DNA from: Campylorhamphus procurvoides
Lineage: Eukaryota > Chordata > Aves > Passeriformes > Dendrocolaptidae
NCBI GenBank assembly: GCA_013396655.1
Contig: WBMV01006632.1
Location: 381,806 to 445,805 of the forward strand
Direction: 5' to 3'
DNA length: 64,000 bases
Part shown: one piece after another, positions 34,101 to 47,310 of the stretch
Layout of the letters: each line of letters opens with the position of its first letter
Position numbering within the stretch: the stretch's first letter is position 1
Program-made: the position numbers and the translations under genes
The notes under the pieces: generated by a model
Seen by the model: only the letters and a program-made list of their open reading frames with translations
Told to the model about the DNA's origin: nothing
The model's database searches: none

Positions 34101-37100
34101 CTCATTTAATTTTTGTTTTATTTTATTTGAACGTAAAACCAAAGCTTTGAAAGCTTATTTTAAACCTTAAAGATCCCTTGCAGCCTTTCATGAGAAACTA
34201 TAACATCAATAATGATGCTCTGGCTTCCAGAATTTCCCTTACAGTTTTCTTGGATTCATTATTTTTCCCTCTCCAGGAGATGAAAACTGGCTCTATGGTA
34301 CAGAATGGATGCCCCTGGGGTTTTGGTGGGAAGAAACCTATCCTTGCTTGGACTCAGAGAGGCCATGATCCCATGCATCATTGAGGAGCTGTTGAAGGAA
34401 AGGGAAACTGTTAGCCCAAGAGACTTTATAACAACTCCTATTCTGCCGCAGAGCTAGAGCGGCAGGAGGTCTTCTCCAGCTCCTGCTGCAAAAGGAGAGT
34501 CTAATGCAACCAAAATGGCTACATGCAAACCAGCTTCCTTTCCCACATCTTTCAATTCTCTAAACACATTCTACACTTGAGATCTGCCTCTCTATATCCA
34601 TACAAAGTCTATAATGTGGAGACTGTGTCTCCACCTGGAAAATTCTTAATGAAGGGGCTCCATTGTAGACATGCAAAGAAAAGAGATTGCACAAAAAGAA
34701 TGATCCAGGTGATAGGGGGACCATGTTTGCACTCATATAAAGTACTGCAATACCAGTATGTTCCAAACAAGCATCCAGTCCTATTGCATTTTCCTTTTAA
34801 TATCAATTCCATGACAGAAAAGGTATTTTCAATACATACATGTTGATACGTACCAACACGCACTCTAGAACTCTGAAGATGCAAATACTGCTTCTTTAGA
34901 TAGCACATACTTCTTTATCTTCACTCTGAACATGGTTTTTTTCTACTTTTCTTTCCCTATTTTTTATGTCACATCATAATTTAGTATTTAATCCTGCAAG
35001 CTGTTGAAAACCAAAGAGCATAAAGGGCACAGACTGTAAAATACCTACAAAAAAGTGCAAGTTCTTATGGGAAAGGACTATGCTTGTCACATCTAGAAAG
35101 CATCTTAAACCACTAATGTCATTGTGCAAAGATAGAAGGGCCAATAATAAATAGCGCAGTAAAGATGAAGTGGATGTATTTTATAGTATTAATTTCACAG
35201 AACACAATGGAATACACTCTCAAGGACTTTTATGTATCACAATAGCAGGCTTATCTCATCTTAGCCAAAGTGTAAACAAACAAGACAAAATATAACAGAA
35301 CTCTCAGTATATCATTAACTTGATATGATGAAGTACAACAAAATTGGATATAGTGTTGTTACACTTCTCTACAACCACAACTTTGGATGATGTACAAGTC
35401 TTGGAAATAGCACTGCTTTGTGGATAATAAAATAATGTGAACAATGAATATGTGATCCAAACTTGGGTGGATAATTATTGATAGAGATGTGAGTATTCCC
35501 AAAAAGACAGCTTTTACTATGGCTCATGGATACATTCTGCAACTCATTTTTTATATATATTTCTGGCAAAATGTTTAGGGTGGAAAATCATAGGCAATTC
35601 ACATCAAGTAAAATGTGCAGGCCAGGAGTTTTGCATTAACATATCTGCTGGGCTACACTGAATTTATAACCCCTTAAAGAAGTACAAAGGGTTTTAGTAT
35701 TGGATATAAATTATGTATAAAACACTCAGTATGAACTGTTGTCCCTGTATTAAGGTAGGTACACCAGGCATAAAAAATAAATGACAAAATATACATTATT
35801 GTTAAGAGGTCAACTTTAAATTGACAAAATCAAGGAAATGCAGAATTACTGCTGAATCCCTCTGTCAGTCGTTTTACCCCCTACTCAGTTCACACTGGGT
35901 CATCCCTCTTCTTTCCAAACTGGAGTAAAACCTCTGTTAACACAGCAAGAGCAAGCAGGAGTCATTGGCTTGAGTACCCATGGGGCATGTGATGACTTGG
36001 AAACACTGCTACTGATCTGCTCATCCTTTTCAAGGAAGAAACCATCCATTCATGTAACAGATACAACTTTCTTCTTTTCCACCTAGGAATATTCTCCTCC
36101 TAGGTGTTCCTCCCTCCCCACTTATCCTACCAGTGTGTGTTACACTTACTCTATAATTAGCTTATCACACCCTCCTTTAAGAACATTTATCTTTGTTAAA
36201 ATGGAACCCACACATGTTTTGGCCTTCAGGACATGACTAACCTGTAAGTAATGGTATTTAAAATAACTCAGAGATGTTTGTGTTCTGGGGAAAATGTTTC
36301 TTTCTTCAAAACAAAGGGAAATCAGGGCAAAGTGAATAAGCAACCATTGCCAGAAGAAGAAGTATATGATACTCAGTGTCAAACCAAAACATTACTTCAA
36401 GGTGTATCCTATTATTTTCCTGAGAGCTAAATAATAACAGCATCATTAGGGGTAAGGCTTGAAGAGAGACTGTGAAGTGAAGTTAGCAAGAAGAATTAAT
36501 TAAAGATTGTACCCTAATAATGTACTTGAATATATTTGGATCCTCACAGTTGCACCACCACTAGTCACTGATATACCAACATTCATCTCTTGGAAGAGAG
36601 ATGAAAACATCAGAACTAAAGACTGACGTTACTCGCTCTAATGCAGCATCTTACTCTTTTTTCAGCATGAGAATATAAACACACACATACCAACAAACTT
36701 ATTTAGTGAACATAGGATATATTTTAAAAGACTCAGGGGTAAACTCGACTTCAGATAAGTCAATGGGAATGTGGATTGCATCCATACATATCACATTCAG
36801 AAAGGAATACTGTGTTAGCCCAGCCTACTTGGCAGCTCCCTACAGACAACAGCCTTTCATTATTTCCTGTGAAAGAACTGATCTTCCTTGTGTCACCCTT
36901 ATTGACAGTGATTAGATCACCACTCAAATTAGTGAACATTATCAAACTCAGTAACTTGTGACTGAGGAAGAAAGATGTTCAGTTGAAAGGCTACAAGTGA
37001 CAAAGACCATAAGGAATTATTTTGCTTCAGGGAGCAATTACACACTTAAAAAGTAATTTCAGTCCCACCTGTAGCCATTGGATCGCATTAAGTTCTAGTA

Positions 37101-37324
37101 TTAGAGACCAGAAAGGTCCCTATTGCCACATGCAAGTAATTACAGATTGTGATCTAGTTGTTTTTGTGAGCCTAATAATCCATAACAGTCTAACTTCCAG
37201 TTACACATGGAAGGTTTCAGTTGTCTCCTTCTGTACCTAAGTCAGTAACTGCCAAACCTTGCTCAGGTTTTCTAAAATATTGCCACTTTTGTCAAAAAAA
37301 TTTTGTAAGAGCAAAGAAACCAGA
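31101..37324. other. CpG-poor noncoding desert, part 5
   Basis: No supported gene. It holds a purine-rich (A/GAGA) tract at 31176-31241. A 120-codon minus-strand frame at 32303-32665 has no recognised motif. A pair TGCCGC/GCGGCA near 34444-34464 is a minor inverted repeat. Confidence 0.5.
31176..31241 (+). repeat. A-run and (GA)n-rich tract
   Basis: A run of 12 or more A is followed by AAGG and AGAGAG units. This is simple purine-rich DNA. Confidence 0.7.
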
Positions 37325-37590
37325 TGTCATGGGTTTCTCTGATCAGGCTTTTTTTTTATAAGAGGAAGATTGGCTTCTGTTGGAAGCCTCTGGAAGTTTC
37401 CCTCCATCCTATAGAGCAGAGCCAATGATGGTCAGCTCTGAGGAAAACTTCCTGCTTTTGAACCATTAAGTTACACCCCTGTGCAAAAATGTATTCAAGA
37501 AGTTGTTGCGCAGTTAGAAATTGGCAGCCATGGGTTAACAACATCACAATGCAGACATCAAGGACAGTGCAGGAGAGGAAGAGAAGGAGG

Positions 37591-38011
37591 GGCAGGGACC
37601 CCACTGATCAGGGAAAGGACTTAAAACTATTATTCCCTGAATATGTGATGATGACCATGGTGATTACGAGTTGTCCTCTCAAAGCCCATGTGATCCATCG
37701 GGGTGCAAAGGCCCCCATCAGAGCAGGGGGAGGCATGAAAGAAGCTGTTAACTCGTGGGGGGTCCCTAAGATGGAGCAGAAGTCCTGCAAAGATTTGCGG
37801 CCGACATCCACAGAGGGAGAAGCCCACACCTAAGCAGGTACAGTCAACTTTTCATGAGAGGCTGTACCCCATGGAATGACCCACGAGAGAGCAGAGGATC
37901 TCTCTCGTGGGGAGGACCCCATGGGGTGCAGGGAAAGGACTCAAGTGTTGTGATTCCCCTGTGACCATGGTGACGACTGTGGTGAAGCGAGCTGTCCCCT
38001 TTGCAGCCCAC
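37591..38011 (+). repeat. Imperfect internal duplication within the LTR
   Basis: Copy 1 (about 37591-37690) and copy 2 (about 37909-38011) share, in order, GGGAAAGGACT, GACCATGGTGA and CGAGYTGTCC, followed by GCCCA. The offset between copies is 310-321 bases, so small indels separate them. Duplicated blocks of this kind in an LTR are usually enhancer repeats in the U3 part. Confidence 0.65.
37880..37911. repeat. 12-base perfect hairpin inside the LTR
   Basis: CCCACGAGAGAG (37880-37891) and its exact complement (37900-37911) flank an 8-base loop. Just outside, ACCCCATGG is repeated on both sides (37866-37874 and 37916-37924), so the hairpin sits between direct repeats. Confidence 0.75.
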
Positions 38012-38154
38012 AGGAAAGCCCCCTGCGACAGAACTGCTGTTTAAGTTTTGGACTTACATCTGCGAATGGATGACCCAACAACAAATGACTGTAAATCTTC
38101 CACTCCCTGTCCCCTGCACCATCAGGGGAAGGAGGGGGCATGGACAGACCAAGC

Positions 38155-38171
38155 GGTGGTGGTGGTGGTGG
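38155..38171 (+). repeat. (GGT)n microsatellite
   Basis: About five uninterrupted GGT units occur within the 3' part of the LTR. Confidence 0.8.
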
Positions 38172-38413
38172 AAAGGTGTTTCTGTTTCTTATTTTTAGGT
38201 TTTAGTTTGTTAGTAATAAATTTAAGCATTATTCTAAGTTCTGCTTTGCCCATGGTATTAATCAAAGCTTCTCTTTCGGTTGTTATCTCTAGCCGTAAAT
38301 TCCTAATGGGGTTTTTTTCCTTCCCTCTGGAAGGTGAAAAGGAAGGGGGGAAAGAAGGGCCTTGAAAAAGCTTTGCTGGACACCAGGTGTTTATCCAGAG
38401 TCAAACCACCACA

Positions 38414-41049
38414 GCAGATCTTTCAGTGACTAAGGTCTTTACAGGTGAAAAAAATTCTGACACTGGAAGGGCCTGTTGCAGCTGAGTTTGCTGTGAGACC
38501 TGAAGACATTGTCTTAGGTGTGACTATCTGAAGATGCTGTGTGCAGCTGTTTCGGGAAGACACTTTCAGGTTAGTTAAATCCAAATGTTTCTTTCTGCTA
38601 TATTCCTACAGGGACAAATATATTCCTGGCATGTATGCTACATTTCAGAAAGATCAGTATTCATAAAATAAAGCTCACATAAATGATGGTAAATATAACT
38701 TAAACCACTTTGAACAAAAACTATCAAAATCAATTTTAAACACATTAATGTCAGTGAAATAAAAAAAAAATTGAGGCGGCCTAATGTTTTTCCTCAGATA
38801 TTTTTGGTTTGAGGGTGATTTTTCTGGTGTGGTATACTCACACTCAGCATTTTCAGCTCTAGAGCTTCTTACATGGGTATTTGAATGGTGGGTCTTCCTT
38901 GCAAACCAGAGGACAGGATCCAGGTGACCTCTGGATAGCAGCATGGAGGCTGAGCACAGCATTTCCAGCACATCCTTTCCAAAGACTAATTGCAATATCA
39001 TGCAATCACCATTTTACCCGATTTATTGGTGAAAGTCCAGGACACCCAAATCTGTCTTATATATAATCTGGAGACAAGTTGTGGGAGATAAAGTGCTGAA
39101 AATGGAAAAGTAGAGGACTTGGTAACACAGCTTATGATATGAAGTATCTACCCTGTCTGGCTTTTTCTTTTTTCTTTTTTTTTTTAACTATTATTATTTT
39201 TTTAAGACAAAATCTATTTTCAGAGTGTTTTTCATGACATGAAGTTCTGGCAGAACTTTTGGCATTTCTTAAGAATATTTGTGCCTTCCTAGGATAGCTG
39301 AGAGGAAGAGTAGCTTGAACTGAAGAGGCTCTTTAAAAATAGTTAATTGACAACCCAATGATTTGAGCTTGTGTATACCAGTGAATTATGAGGGGTGTTA
39401 TCTGGATATACTCTGAAACATTTAGGAAGAGAAATTAAGCTGTAATTGAAGAAAAAGGAGAATCACAACATGATGTCAAAAATTCTGGAAAAAAATGCCT
39501 AATTAACCCTTCCTCCCAGACCTAGAGGACATGAATGAATTAGGAAAAGGTAATGATCCTTAAACCATAGTTTTATAGCAACGACGAAAAAGCATTGTGA
39601 TAAGAAAAGAATGATGTGTGCAGTGAATTTGCTTACAGTAAGTGATATAAATAGTCAAAACGGAAATATTCAGTAAATCATTACTATAGGAGCAACCTTT
39701 AAGTTCTGAGTGGGCGCAAAGATTGAGCTATGCTTTTGTCTTTTCTTATTTGAATTGTAACAATGCTTTAAATGCTGAAATGCAAAAATTTGTTCTACGA
39801 ATGTCTATTTTGTTACAGTCTTTCATGAATGTATTATGGCTTTCAAGTGCTGTAAACTACCCCTCTTTGTAACAACACCCCTTTATAAACACAAAGCAAA
39901 TCATTATGTGGAAAGGGGAGAAGTTAAAAGCCCTAAATCTTCCATTCCCAAGTATACTGTTACATTAAGATAGAATATATATTTTTCTATGTATGTATTT
40001 ACTGCTTAAATGTAGTATATCTCCATTGGGTTTAACTGACAAGATTTTAGGGAGTTCTTTATTACTGATTTATATATACGCATATAGACACATATATTCA
40101 ACTACCCCTACATTTTTTGCTCCTGTTTCCTAGCATAAAATTATTACCTTCCCTGGAACAATGAAAATGCAACTGCTTTCTAGACCAGTGGCTATTCTTT
40201 CTTTGAAGAGGCTCATAGTAGGATGCATGAAACATCTGGAAGAACTAAATCAAAGAGTGATGGAATTCCCACTGGAGAACACATGTCAAACAAGAAAAAG
40301 AGTCTTGTGGAACAAATGAGATTTTGCCCTGAGAATTAGCAAGTACAATGGCTAAACTTAACATTGAATTGAGACAAAAACTCCTAAGAGGCCTATTGAT
40401 ACACTTTTTAAAAGCGCTTTAAAAAGAGAATAATTTGTGTAATACAGTCTGCAAGAAAAATGTCTGTTTTCCCTATCTACAACTATTCAGAGCAATTCCT
40501 GAGATCCACAATAATCTACATGTAGGAAAGTCAGGCTGGGAGATGGACTGCATCTAATAAGAACACCATTATTAGGAAAATACTCAACTACAGATCTAAA
40601 GTTGCCCTGGGGAAGGGACGATGAAATACAGTAGATGTGCAGGGACCCACAAAGGGAACAATAGAAATTCATACTCTTAGTGAGAAGGGAGTAGGATTTG
40701 TTATTCCCTTATAACTGTGCTGTTCCCTCCTCCATTGTGGTATGGAAAGCCACTCAGAGAACAACTAGAATGAAATTAAGATCCACAACTCAAGTTGTTA
40801 ACTTTGACACTGGTGTAATTTCAGTTGCCACATCAAGGCTGAATTTCATTCAGTGTCTTTCTCAGAAAACATTTTATTAGGGAAAAAATTAGGAACAACT
40901 TCAGAAACTGATAGTCTAACACGTCTAACAATCATATTGTTATCTCATTCACAGCTGCCAAACAAAAGAATTTTAAATATGTCTGTATGCTAATACAAAT
41001 TGCCCCAAAACCACAGTGCAGTTAAAGCAATTTAAAGAGTAATTTTATG
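38414..41049. other. Noncoding stretch between LTR and CR1
   Basis: AT-rich DNA with no supported gene. Frames reach 108 codons (38675-39001, minus) without known motifs. A T-rich run lies at 39166-39203. Confidence 0.5.
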
Positions 41050-41781
41050 TGAACACACCTAGAGGATGGTGTGCCATCCAAAGGGATGTGGACAAGCTTG
41101 AGAAGTGGTCCCATTGGGCTTATGAGGTTTAATAAGATCAAGTGCAAAATGCTGCGCCTGGATTGGGGCTACCCCCAGTGCCAATACAGGCTGAGGGACG
41201 AACAGATTAAGAGCAGCCCTGCTTAGAGGGGCTTGCGGCTGGTGGTGGAGAGACTGGACATGAGCTGGCAGTGTGCATTTGCAGCCTAGAAAGCCAGTAG
41301 TATCCTGGGCTGCATCAAAAGCAACACGGCCAGCAGGTCAAAGGAGGGAATTCTGCCCCTTTACTCTGCTCTCATGAGACCCCACCTGGAGTGCTGCATC
41401 CTCCTTTGGGGTCCTCAGCCCAGGTAGGACATTGAGCTGTTTCAGCAAGTCCAGAGGAGAACCACCAAGATGATCTGAGAGATAGATCACCTCTTCTATG
41501 AGGAAAGGCTGAAAGAGTTATGTTTGTACGTTGTGGAAAAGAGAAGACCTAGAGATGATTAGATACTAGGAAAAAAATTCTTCACTGAGATAGTGGTGAG
41601 GCCCTGGAACAGGTAGTGCAGAGAAGTTGTGGATGGTCCATCCCTGGAAGTGTTCAAGGTGGGGCTGGATGGACCTCTGAGCACCCTGGTCTGGTGGAAC
41701 TTGTCCCTGCCCATGGCAAGGAGTTGGAAGTAGATGATTTCTAAGGTGTCTTCCAAACCAACTCATTCTATGATTCTATGA
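41050..41781 (+). mobile_element. CR1 LINE, 3'-end fragment with internal deletion
   Basis: The sequence follows the well-known 3' part of avian CR1 on the + strand. It runs from the last part of the reverse transcriptase frame (around CTGGGCTGCATCAA and GAGACCCCACCTGGAGT, 41308-41395) into the 3' UTR (TTCTTCACTGAGA, CCTGGAAGTGTTCAAGG, CTGCCCATGGCA). It ends in two ATTCTATG units at 41765-41780. It is 5'-truncated, as most CR1 copies are. Compared with the family, about 200 bases are missing near 41555-41566, where the TGGAAAAGAGAAG block passes almost directly to the TTAGATACTAGG-like block. The frame is broken by stops, so it is an inactive fossil. This is the firmest evidence for a bird genome. 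Confidence 0.95.
41765..41781 (+). repeat. Terminal ATTCTATG octamer repeat of CR1
   Basis: Two head-to-tail ATTCTATG units plus one A form the 3' terminus typical of chicken and songbird CR1. They fix the orientation and right end of the element. Confidence 0.95.
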
Positions 41782-44700
41782 GAATGAATTTACTTCTACT
41801 GAGGAAAAAAGTTGCTCCTTCATTCATATTCTATATATTCTATTTTATATTGGATATAAATCCAATCTTTTTCTATTTCTGTCTTTACATTCTTATACAC
41901 TAAAAGACTTATGGAAGCCAAGCCCCCAAGAATGGACAAAACTATGACTGGTATATATATATTTAGACAAAACAAAGGAAAATCTCAAAACTCTATTTCT
42001 CACTGGTCCAAAAGCAGCTCAAAAGAGCATTGATATGTTTTTTCCCCTGTACTTCTGAAGATTCCTTCACCTCACTCAGTGCTGAGTGCTCTGCTCACGG
42101 AAGGAGAGCTGGCTGCAAGAAGCCCGAGTGATCTTGGACTGGAGATGCATTTAGTGGTTGGATTACTTAATAATGTGCAACCGAAATATATTAGTTCGTT
42201 TGGATGTATTAAAAGGATAACTCCTGAAACTTTTTTCTTTTTTTTTTTTTTAAAGACAATGAGTCTTTGCCTTTCCAGTACAGCGGAACTAATTTGAGGG
42301 GAAGTGGGTCTGGTACTGAAGGTGGTGGGAGAGCAAATGTTCTACTGTGGACTACACAGAATGTGTTTGTAGTACTGCAAAATGCAAAGTGAAGCATTTC
42401 CTTTACCCTTTTGTATCTCATGCAGTGGTTCCCTTGCCTCTCCGGAGATGCCATACAATTTATAATTATAGATGTTTTGATCCTTTTCCATCTCCTGATC
42501 ATGTGGGGAGTGGATCACCAAGCGCTGTGTTCATGGTTTGTTCGGCCTTTATTCAAACCACTGAATCACTTATATCTGAGAAAAAAGAAGCACAGTAGGA
42601 AATATTTTAAGGATAAAACTGACTTTTGGAATCTCTGAGGAAAATAAGCTTCCTATGCAGACATAACAAAGAAAAGTTATTTTCACCACAGTTAATATTG
42701 AAACAATATGAACAGTACTCCGAACTCTATAACCTGAAAAGTGAATAGCGCAATTTACAAACTTCATCCCACCACATAAATTCCACTGACTATGAATGGG
42801 TTAGTACATTGGGGCCTTATGCCTTTTTTGCATACCAGTTTCCTAGACTATCACTCCTACAATGGTTTTCTTTTTACCTTTTAGCCTTTTCTACAGCTAT
42901 TTTCATGCAAATTGAAGAATTATTTCTACTTCATAGATGTTCAGCAGCATGTTGCTACATTTGCAGAAGTTTCCAAACATGCTGGTTCTCTGCCTTCTTG
43001 TTTGCAAGTTCAAATTGTGCCAGAAAGGCATGCTGCTTCTCTGTGATCACAAAATTAATTGGATTTGTCAGCAGTAGTCTGATTTATGTCTCCAGTTCAA
43101 GTCACAAATGTGCAATCAGCGCTAAAAGTGGTGGCTGATAGGTCAACGTGATGAAATCTTTCAGTAATTCTTCACCTTCAGAGAAGCTTCATGTATTCAA
43201 ATAATTAATTTTCTTCTGACTGTTTTGTATTTCTCTAATAATCTCTTTTTCCTGAGATGAATTGATGATTTATTCTGCTGAAAATCAATACAGTAAAAAT
43301 GTTTTTTTTTTCCTTCAGAAATAGTGCATTTATTGTCAGAAACATAGAATAAAAATTCTCATGTTGTTAAGTTTGAAAATGCTTTTTAGTGCCAGTTTTG
43401 CAAATAGCTTGGAACATAACAATCAAACTGTGCTTTTTTCTTTTATACACTAAAGATTCTATACATTGTTATAAGTCAAAATCGATGCAGTTCATAATAA
43501 TGAATATTTGCCTTTAGTGTCAGCAGATGTGTTTAAAATGTACAGACAAAGAAGGCAGTGGCAACTTTGTTGTTTACAGAATCAGTACCTTAATTATCAA
43601 GTAGTAACACAAAGCATACTATAAAATAAAGCAGAGTGAAATGCTTGAGAAGTTCGGAACAGTGCAGCAAGTAAAATTAATTCTGTAATTTAATAAAATA
43701 AAATATTACATTTTCTTCTTTGCAAAGACCAGAAACACTCATAATGCCAGCTGCCAACAAATGAAAGATCTTAATATGTTCTGGTGAGGTTTCTTTCAAC
43801 AGAATTTCTGCTTTGTAAGTTTTCTAAACAAGAAAGTATCTGAGCTACTCCAGCATAGAGCTTCTAAAGGCTATCAAATGGCATTTAAAATACAAACACA
43901 ACACCCCAAACTCTACCCCTCCTTTCCCTTCTGTGTTAATGGTACGGAGCGACTCCCCGTAATTAAACTAAACCCTGAAATCTTGACCATTGTGGTTGCT
44001 AAAGATCCCATGCACTTTTCAGGAGAGAAGGGGCGGTAACCACCATTTCCTCCACAAATTCCCAGCCAGGTAATTGCCTGCCTAGAAATTGTCCATCCAG
44101 TTTCCACTGAGTAAGCTATTTTCACTCACTCTCTTACTGAAATTGCTGGAGGGCATTGCAGTCACAGGCTGACAGCTGTGTTCTGTCTTAATGTTCTCTT
44201 GCTTTGCTGAATATGAAAACACTGCTACCATAACACAATAAAATGAACAAAGTGACAGAAATATATTTGCCATAAAGTTTAGGAATAGCAAGTAATCTAA
44301 TAAAAGCATTTGTAAACCAGATCATTAATCTCTACAAAAGACAGTGCTGTGCAGTAGGTTATCCATCGTATCATATAATGCAAAGCTGAGGTGAAAAGTT
44401 GATGATCCCCAGTTCACACATTCAAGTGGGCACATTTCATCTGTATTAACTGGGGCAAGAAAAGGAACAGCCTGGACCAATTTCAAATGTCACCTGTACA
44501 AGTAAGACAAAACCTTAGCAAGAAAGCTGCCATTCATCCAGTTATATTTTCAAGAGTGCTTAAGAAAGGCTCTTCTGGTTTCTATCTTCTTGTATATTGA
44601 TGGGAACCTACAGGAGTCTAAGATGTTCAGACAGAAATTCAATGATGGAGCTCAGAGTAAAATGACACATCTTCCCAGATACACTCCAGAGATATTTAAT

Positions 44701-47280
44701 AGGTTCTGTCATAATCCATATGTTCTCTTCAAAAAATAGGAATAAAAACCAGCTGCCTTACAATAAATTCTAACTGCAGCATGAGTTAATTTTAAACTGA
44801 TGTAACATTCAGTCAGTTTTCATTTAAAATGACAGTGGATATCTCTGCCAGAGTATGTGTGGATTTGTGAAAACAGATGAGGGACTGTAAAATATTTTTC
44901 CTTCAAGATAAATATTTCTTTATAACATGGAGCTGCTAGGTAATTGTTCAAGCAAAGAAAGACTTTACATTCATCACAATGAAGATGTATTACTAAAGTA
45001 CTGTACTTTTGGACTCTGTCAGGAACCACTCAGGGATGTGGCAGAGCAGAGAGTGTAAATGAGTCCTGATGCCAGTTCTGCTGGCTCAGGCTCCGAAAAA
45101 AAATGCTGGCTCTGGTGGCAGTGGGGTGGTCAGCACACCAGACACTTGATGTGGTGCCTTCCAACTCCAACTGCACATGTCTATGAAAGGAGGGAAGTAG
45201 CAGGCTAGATTATGTTTATTTGTTTATTTCTACTATTTTAGTCTGAAAGAGTTGCCTCTCTGACCTTCCAAGTGTTTTAGAAATTTTCAAATATCACCCC
45301 CTATGAACAGCAAAAAATAACAAAAATACACATTGAAGTAACCAAGATCTACATTACTAAATACAGTGAGCAACCCACAAATACTCTTCATTCCTACTAT
45401 TAAAACTGTTCTCAACTTCCTAGAAAACCACAAATGACTGAGGAATAAAGTAGGTTTATAGCATGTCCCAGAGATCAACAGCTTTGACTATACTAGCCCA
45501 AGAATGCAATCATTGCAGGAAAAAAAGTATGACATGTCTTGGCACACATACTTGGCAATAATATGGCAAGTCAGAGAGACTGGTACAGGTATGCCATTGA
45601 GACCCATTCTGATATCTTAAAATGTTTTCAAAATGGTGTTTCATCTTAGGACTCAAAAAATAGCAGATCAGACAGGTAGCTATCATGTATCTTCTCTGCT
45701 GAAGGCAAAACATTTTTTCTTTTTTTTTTCACTCCCTGAGTATCTGTTCCAATTCCTATACTGTTAAAGCCTCAATCCTTAATCATGGTCTTATGTCTGG
45801 TAGCAGGGCTGGCAAAAACAACAGTGCAAAGACTGTCTGTATCCAAACCAGACAATATGAATGGTCCATACAAAAGCTCCAAATTAAGTTTGACCAGTCA
45901 AGAGAGAACTTTGGGAGTTATTGGCTAATCCAATACTATCTTAGTATCCAGGACTAGCCTTAATGCCGTATAAAGTTAACAACTGTGGAGAAAGAATTAG
46001 AAACAGAAAACACAGTTATGACAGAGCTTGATGTTCCTATCTTTTGAACGCTCTGCATCTTGCACTCCACTGAACTACACAAAGATGCTAGGGACATGCA
46101 TGTAGTGAGAGGCAAAGTAGGGTAGGAACTTCTTCTGGGAAAAGAGTTCTCTCTCAATTCCCATAAAATATGACAGGAGACTTTGATAGAGTTCTGTGAG
46201 ATTAACAAATAACATTGAAAAAGAGAGAATCAGCTTTTTCCAGAATAACAGTGCACTCAATGTAATTATTAGGCATTGCATTTCAAGAAAATTGAAGGAG
46301 TAGTGCCCTAGCTAAATTATGGAACTCATTTAGATAGAATGGTGAGAGGGTCAAAGACCTGAACTGGCTCACAAAGGGACCAGAGAAGTTCCTAGAAGAC
46401 AGATCCAGATATAATCGTTCATATTTAATTGCAGACACAGAAAACTCCTAAACTGCTAATTTCTGTGAATTATGAAAATGTACTAAGGACTGGAATGCTT
46501 CTTGAAATTTGTATTATTTGCTCTTCCCTATTGGAACCAATGGCATTAAAGACTCCAGGTAGGGCCAAAGTGGACTTTTGGAATAGAAAATAGATAAAGT
46601 TTTCTGTTTCAGAGTAGGAGGTGAGGTGCAAGAATGAATTGGTGAAGCACTTCATGAACGCAAAACACAAAACTAATTGCAATTTTTAAAAAGTAGTTTT
46701 GGTGAATAAGCAAAAATGGATATGCTGTCATTGATAACTCTATAATCTCAAAAATAACATGCAAAATTTGTTTTTTCTTGTGGTGGGTAAACTTAACCTT
46801 GAATGGATGACCTATCTTAACTTTAAAATAGTTGTTTTCCCTCTCTAAGTTTCTGACTATGTGAACATTATGCTCATGCTTACCTTTAAGCATGTGAGTG
46901 TTCCCTAGAAAGCCATGTATCTTTTTTTTTCCTGTGCTGTGCTGATATGTTTGCTGCTTTCCCTTTCAAACTTAAATAAAGTGCATGCACCTCAGTCACA
47001 GGTGACAAATATGCAACACTCTTTCAGTGGCTAAGAAATCTACTACAAACCTTTCTAACCAAAGTCTTTTATTAGCAGTTCCAGGATAGTTAATACTGGA
47101 GCAGCACTACTGTATCAAAGCCAGCAAAGAGTGAATTCAAATAATATTATTTACTTGATTTATAAAACAAAAAGTTTTTTGAGGATGCAAAAGCAATATA
47201 TGTTTAACTATTGGTCTGGATGGCAATGCAAAAGGATTTTATTTTACATTTCTCCTTGTGCGTAGTTTCTGTCTCTCTTC
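41782..47280. other. CpG-poor noncoding desert, part 6
   Basis: No supported gene. It includes T-runs (42237-42252, 43300-43312) and scattered frames of up to 109 codons (42809-43138). I see no second clear transposon. Confidence 0.5.
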
Positions 47281-47286
47281 ATGTTT

Positions 47287-47310
47287 CCCCCCACCCCACC
47301 CCACCCCCCC
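47287..47310 (-). other. Potential G-quadruplex on the minus strand
   Basis: Four C-runs of 6, 4, 4 and 7 bases are separated by single A bases. The minus strand therefore has four G-runs with 1-base loops, a geometry that usually gives a very stable parallel quadruplex. It sits in otherwise AT-rich DNA. Confidence 0.75.

Larger units (their letters stand above)
37325..38413 (+). mobile_element. Solo LTR of an avian endogenous retrovirus, complex 1.1 kb type
   Basis: The unit begins TGTCATGG and ends ACCACCACA, giving the TG...CA ends of an LTR. The flanking five bases are CCAGA on the left (37320-37324) and GCAGA on the right (38414-38418), an imperfect target duplication with one mismatch. 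A polyadenylation signal AATAAA lies at 38215-38220. No retroviral gag, pol or env frame adjoins it, so it is a solo LTR left by recombination. It is GC- and CpG-richer than its surroundings. Inside are an imperfect duplication of about 100 bases, a 12-base perfect hairpin and a GGT repeat. The shape resembles LTRs seen in songbird genomes; I do not know the subfamily name. Confidence 0.75.

Noticed and set aside
37630..37833. Open frames on both strands within the first LTR
   Set aside because: They lie wholly inside LTR sequence and resemble no retroviral or host protein.
45140..45190. GTGCCTTCCAACTCCAACTG, similar to the CR1 3' UTR end
   Set aside because: The resemblance covers about 15 bases and lacks the rest of the element.
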